Shown here in pieces: positions 5,311 through 6,688 of a stretch of 6,688 bases of DNA. Every line of letters starts with the position of its first letter. Position 1 is the stretch's first letter. Source of the stretch: an uncultured Ardenticatenia bacterium (GTDB lineage Bacteria > Chloroflexota > Anaerolineae > Promineifilales > Promineifilaceae); the NCBI GenBank assembly GCA_937858165.1, contig CALLZA010000652.1:1-6688 (forward strand), in the 5' to 3' direction. Position numbers and translations under genes: made by a program. Below the pieces are notes generated by a model. That model was not told where the DNA came from. It did no database searches and was given only the letters and a program-made list of their open reading frames with translations.

Positions 5311-6473
5311 TTATGGTTGCGGCGGTGGCCCGGCGTCGGCCGGGATGGGTTCCCCGTCGGGGATGCTGCGCAAGGCGTCGCAACTGACGAACTTTACATC
5401 GCGCCACACGTAGCCGCGGGCGGTGAACGTCTCAATCGTGTCGATCCAGCGCTTCTCGCCGTCGTCAAGCAAGTAGATGGGCGGGCTTGTCCGGCACTTT
5501 AGCAGGATGGGGTCCGGGTTCTCGAAAACGATAGACTGCACCTCCGGTGGCAACGCATCAACCGCGCTTCGCTCAACACCGAACAGCCAGGGGGTGGCCA
5601 GGATCACCACCAGCGTCCAGGCGGCGTAGGCCACGGTGGCCAGGCTGAAGGCGCGGTGCAGGGTGTGGAGCCAGTCGCCGCCTTTGGTCCGCGCCTGATA
5701 GAGCAAAATCGCCGCCAGGAGGCCAATGTTGACCACATTCCAGCCGATGAAGGCCAGCCGGTTAGGGGTCAGGCGGTCCATGGCCGTGCGATAGACAATA
5801 GCCGCCAGGGCGTAGAGGCTGACGAGCAGGGCCAGCGCGGCGATAGCGATGATCGCCAGACGCAGCCAGCGCGCTACGCGCGGCGAGGTCTCGGCCAGAG
5901 TGACCGGCGTCGCCCCCAGCAGCAGGGCGACGACAGCGAACAACATGCCGTTGTAGATGATCAGCACGTCGCGGTTGTCGAACGGCTGGCGGAAGTTGAA
6001 CGGGATGAAGGCGATGTAGACGACCAGCACCAGCAGCGTCAACGGCAGCAGGACGCGCATCAGCAGCGCCACCAGCTTGCTCAGCCCCTCGTCGAACGCC
6101 TGCCCCGCCGGGGAGACCGTCGGGTTATAGATGACGGCCGTGGCCACTACCGGAATCAGCCCGCCGCCGCCGGCAATGAACAAACGCATGACAAGCTCGG
6201 GCAAGCTTACTTGCAGCGCCTCGAATAAGCCGACCGTGATCCCCGTGAACAGGCCGCCGGCGATGACGAACAGCCCACCCATGATGCCTACTTCCAGCGA
6301 CTTGATCAGGAAGGCGAAGCGATTGCCTGGATCGCGATGATCAGCCACGAGGAACGCGCCGACGCCGGCCCAGGCCAGGAGCGGCAGGTGCATGGCCATC
6401 AAGGTGATGTACTGCTCCTGGAACGGCCGCGTGCCCAACCGGGGATAGACCCACAGCACGTAGGCCACGGCGG
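5311..6473 (-). CDS. Multi-pass membrane protein (possibly DUF4153-like) with soluble C-terminal domain, 5'-truncated
   Basis: This is an integral inner-membrane protein of unknown function. Counting from the GTG at 6468, about eight hydrophobic segments are seen near residues 21-42, 59-83, 92-114, 132-155, 169-189, 201-226, 238-257 and 273-296. The segment DRLTPNRLAFIGWNVVNIGLL resembles DUF4153-type proteins, but this is a weak recollection. A soluble C-terminal part (about 300-385) contains PIYLLDDGEKRWIDTIETF and GYVWRDVKFVSCDALRSIPD, then a Pro-rich end (PADAGPPPQP). It reads like a small module also found in secreted Chloroflexota proteins. Genuine sequence stops at 6473. The reading frame then hits a TAA (6483-6481) within adapter sequence, so GTG 6468 is probably an internal Val and the true N-terminus is missing. 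It lies upstream of the DUF2804 gene on the same strand. Confidence is high for a real gene and low for the family. Confidence 0.78.
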
Positions 6474-6492
6474 CTGTCTCTTATACACATCT
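6474..6492 (-). other. Tn5 mosaic end from Nextera tagmentation (artefact)
   Basis: CTGTCTCTTATACACATCT is the exact 19-bp Tn5 mosaic end in its read-through orientation. Because the rest of the Nextera adapter follows directly, this marks where the library insert ended. It is not a natural Tn5 or IS50 insertion. Genomic sequence ends at 6473. Confidence 0.98.
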
Positions 6493-6539
6493 CCGAGCCC
6501 ACGAGACCGTACTAGATCTCGTATGCCGTCTTCTGCTTG
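6493..6539. other. Nextera Read 2 adapter, i7 index and P7 end (artefact)
   Basis: After the mosaic end come CCGAGCCCACGAGAC (6493-6507), the 8-base index CGTACTAG (6508-6515, the Nextera i7 index known as N702) and the reverse complement of the Illumina P7 oligo (6516-6539, ending TTCTGCTTG). The order and lengths match a Nextera library read through a short insert. The + strand translation from 6475 gives the known contaminant peptide CLLYTSPSPRDRTRSRMPSS. Confidence 0.98.
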
Positions 6540-6688
6540 AAAAAAAAAAACACATCAAGACAAATGTACTCAATCTCCATAAGGAATTATAAATACTTAT
6601 ATGCGATAAATACCTGAGTCTACTCATCATGTGTGCTCATGACATGGGACTAGCACAATTGTCTCTATAGTTACTTATAAGATACGTT
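6540..6688. other. A-run and AT-rich tail beyond the adapter (probable sequencing artefact, no gene)
   Basis: Eleven A residues (6540-6550) follow the P7 end, as happens when a sequencing read runs off the end of the adapter. The next 138 bases are AT-rich, unlike the GC-rich genome before 6474, and hold no reading frame, repeat or RNA structure that I can recognise. They are most simply low-quality or no-template calls, or a chimeric fragment joined in assembly, and should not be treated as part of this organism. Confidence 0.85.

Noticed and set aside
5656..6228. 190-residue Gln/Arg-rich + strand reading frame
   Set aside because: It is antisense to the membrane segments of the minus strand gene. 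The Q- and R-rich composition is what reversed hydrophobic GC-rich codons produce.
6474..6492. Natural Tn5/IS50 transposon end
   Set aside because: The mosaic end is followed directly by the Nextera adapter, an index and P7 sequence, so it comes from library preparation.
6551..6688. AT-rich regulatory island, phage end or origin
   Set aside because: It follows adapter sequence and an A-run, so it is not demonstrably linked to the genome. No repeats or boxes stand out.

Overview
This window looks like the end of a metagenomic bacterial contig: about 6.47 kb of GC-rich genomic DNA followed by about 215 bp that is not genomic. The protein styles (an Anaerolineae-like aldo/keto reductase, an OsmC protein without its second cysteine, a DUF2804 protein, and a polytopic membrane protein with a soluble C-terminal 'YLLDDGEKRW' module) suggest a Chloroflexota member (Anaerolineae or relatives). 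That assignment is my impression of similarity, not a search result.

Layout. Six genes on the + strand fill positions 1-4142: an aldo/keto reductase cut by the left window edge, an alpha/beta hydrolase, an OsmC-family protein (ATGA overlap with the hydrolase), a short-chain dehydrogenase/reductase, a DinB-family protein, and a HIT-family protein (GTGA overlap with the DinB gene). Two genes on the - strand fill 4163-6473: a DUF2804 protein, convergent with the HIT gene, and upstream of it a multi-pass membrane protein cut at its N-terminus by the end of genuine sequence. Short intergenic palindromes lie at 852-874, 4138-4167, 5241-5262 and 5272-5303. The one at 4138-4167 contains the stop codons of both convergent genes.

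The + strand genes probably form one or two transcription units (1-2286 and about 2339-4142, with a weak candidate promoter near 2333). They code for small cytoplasmic oxidoreductases and hydrolases of the general redox or detoxification type. No shared pathway can be proven from the sequence.

From 6474 to 6539 the sequence is an exact Illumina Nextera adapter read-through: Tn5 mosaic end, Read 2 adapter, i7 index CGTACTAG and P7 end. An A-run (6540-6550) and 138 bases of AT-rich sequence with no gene follow. This tail is a library or assembly artefact and is the most important observation here. I found no evidence of a previously undescribed biological system: no CRISPR array, mobile element, RNA gene or defence-like cluster.
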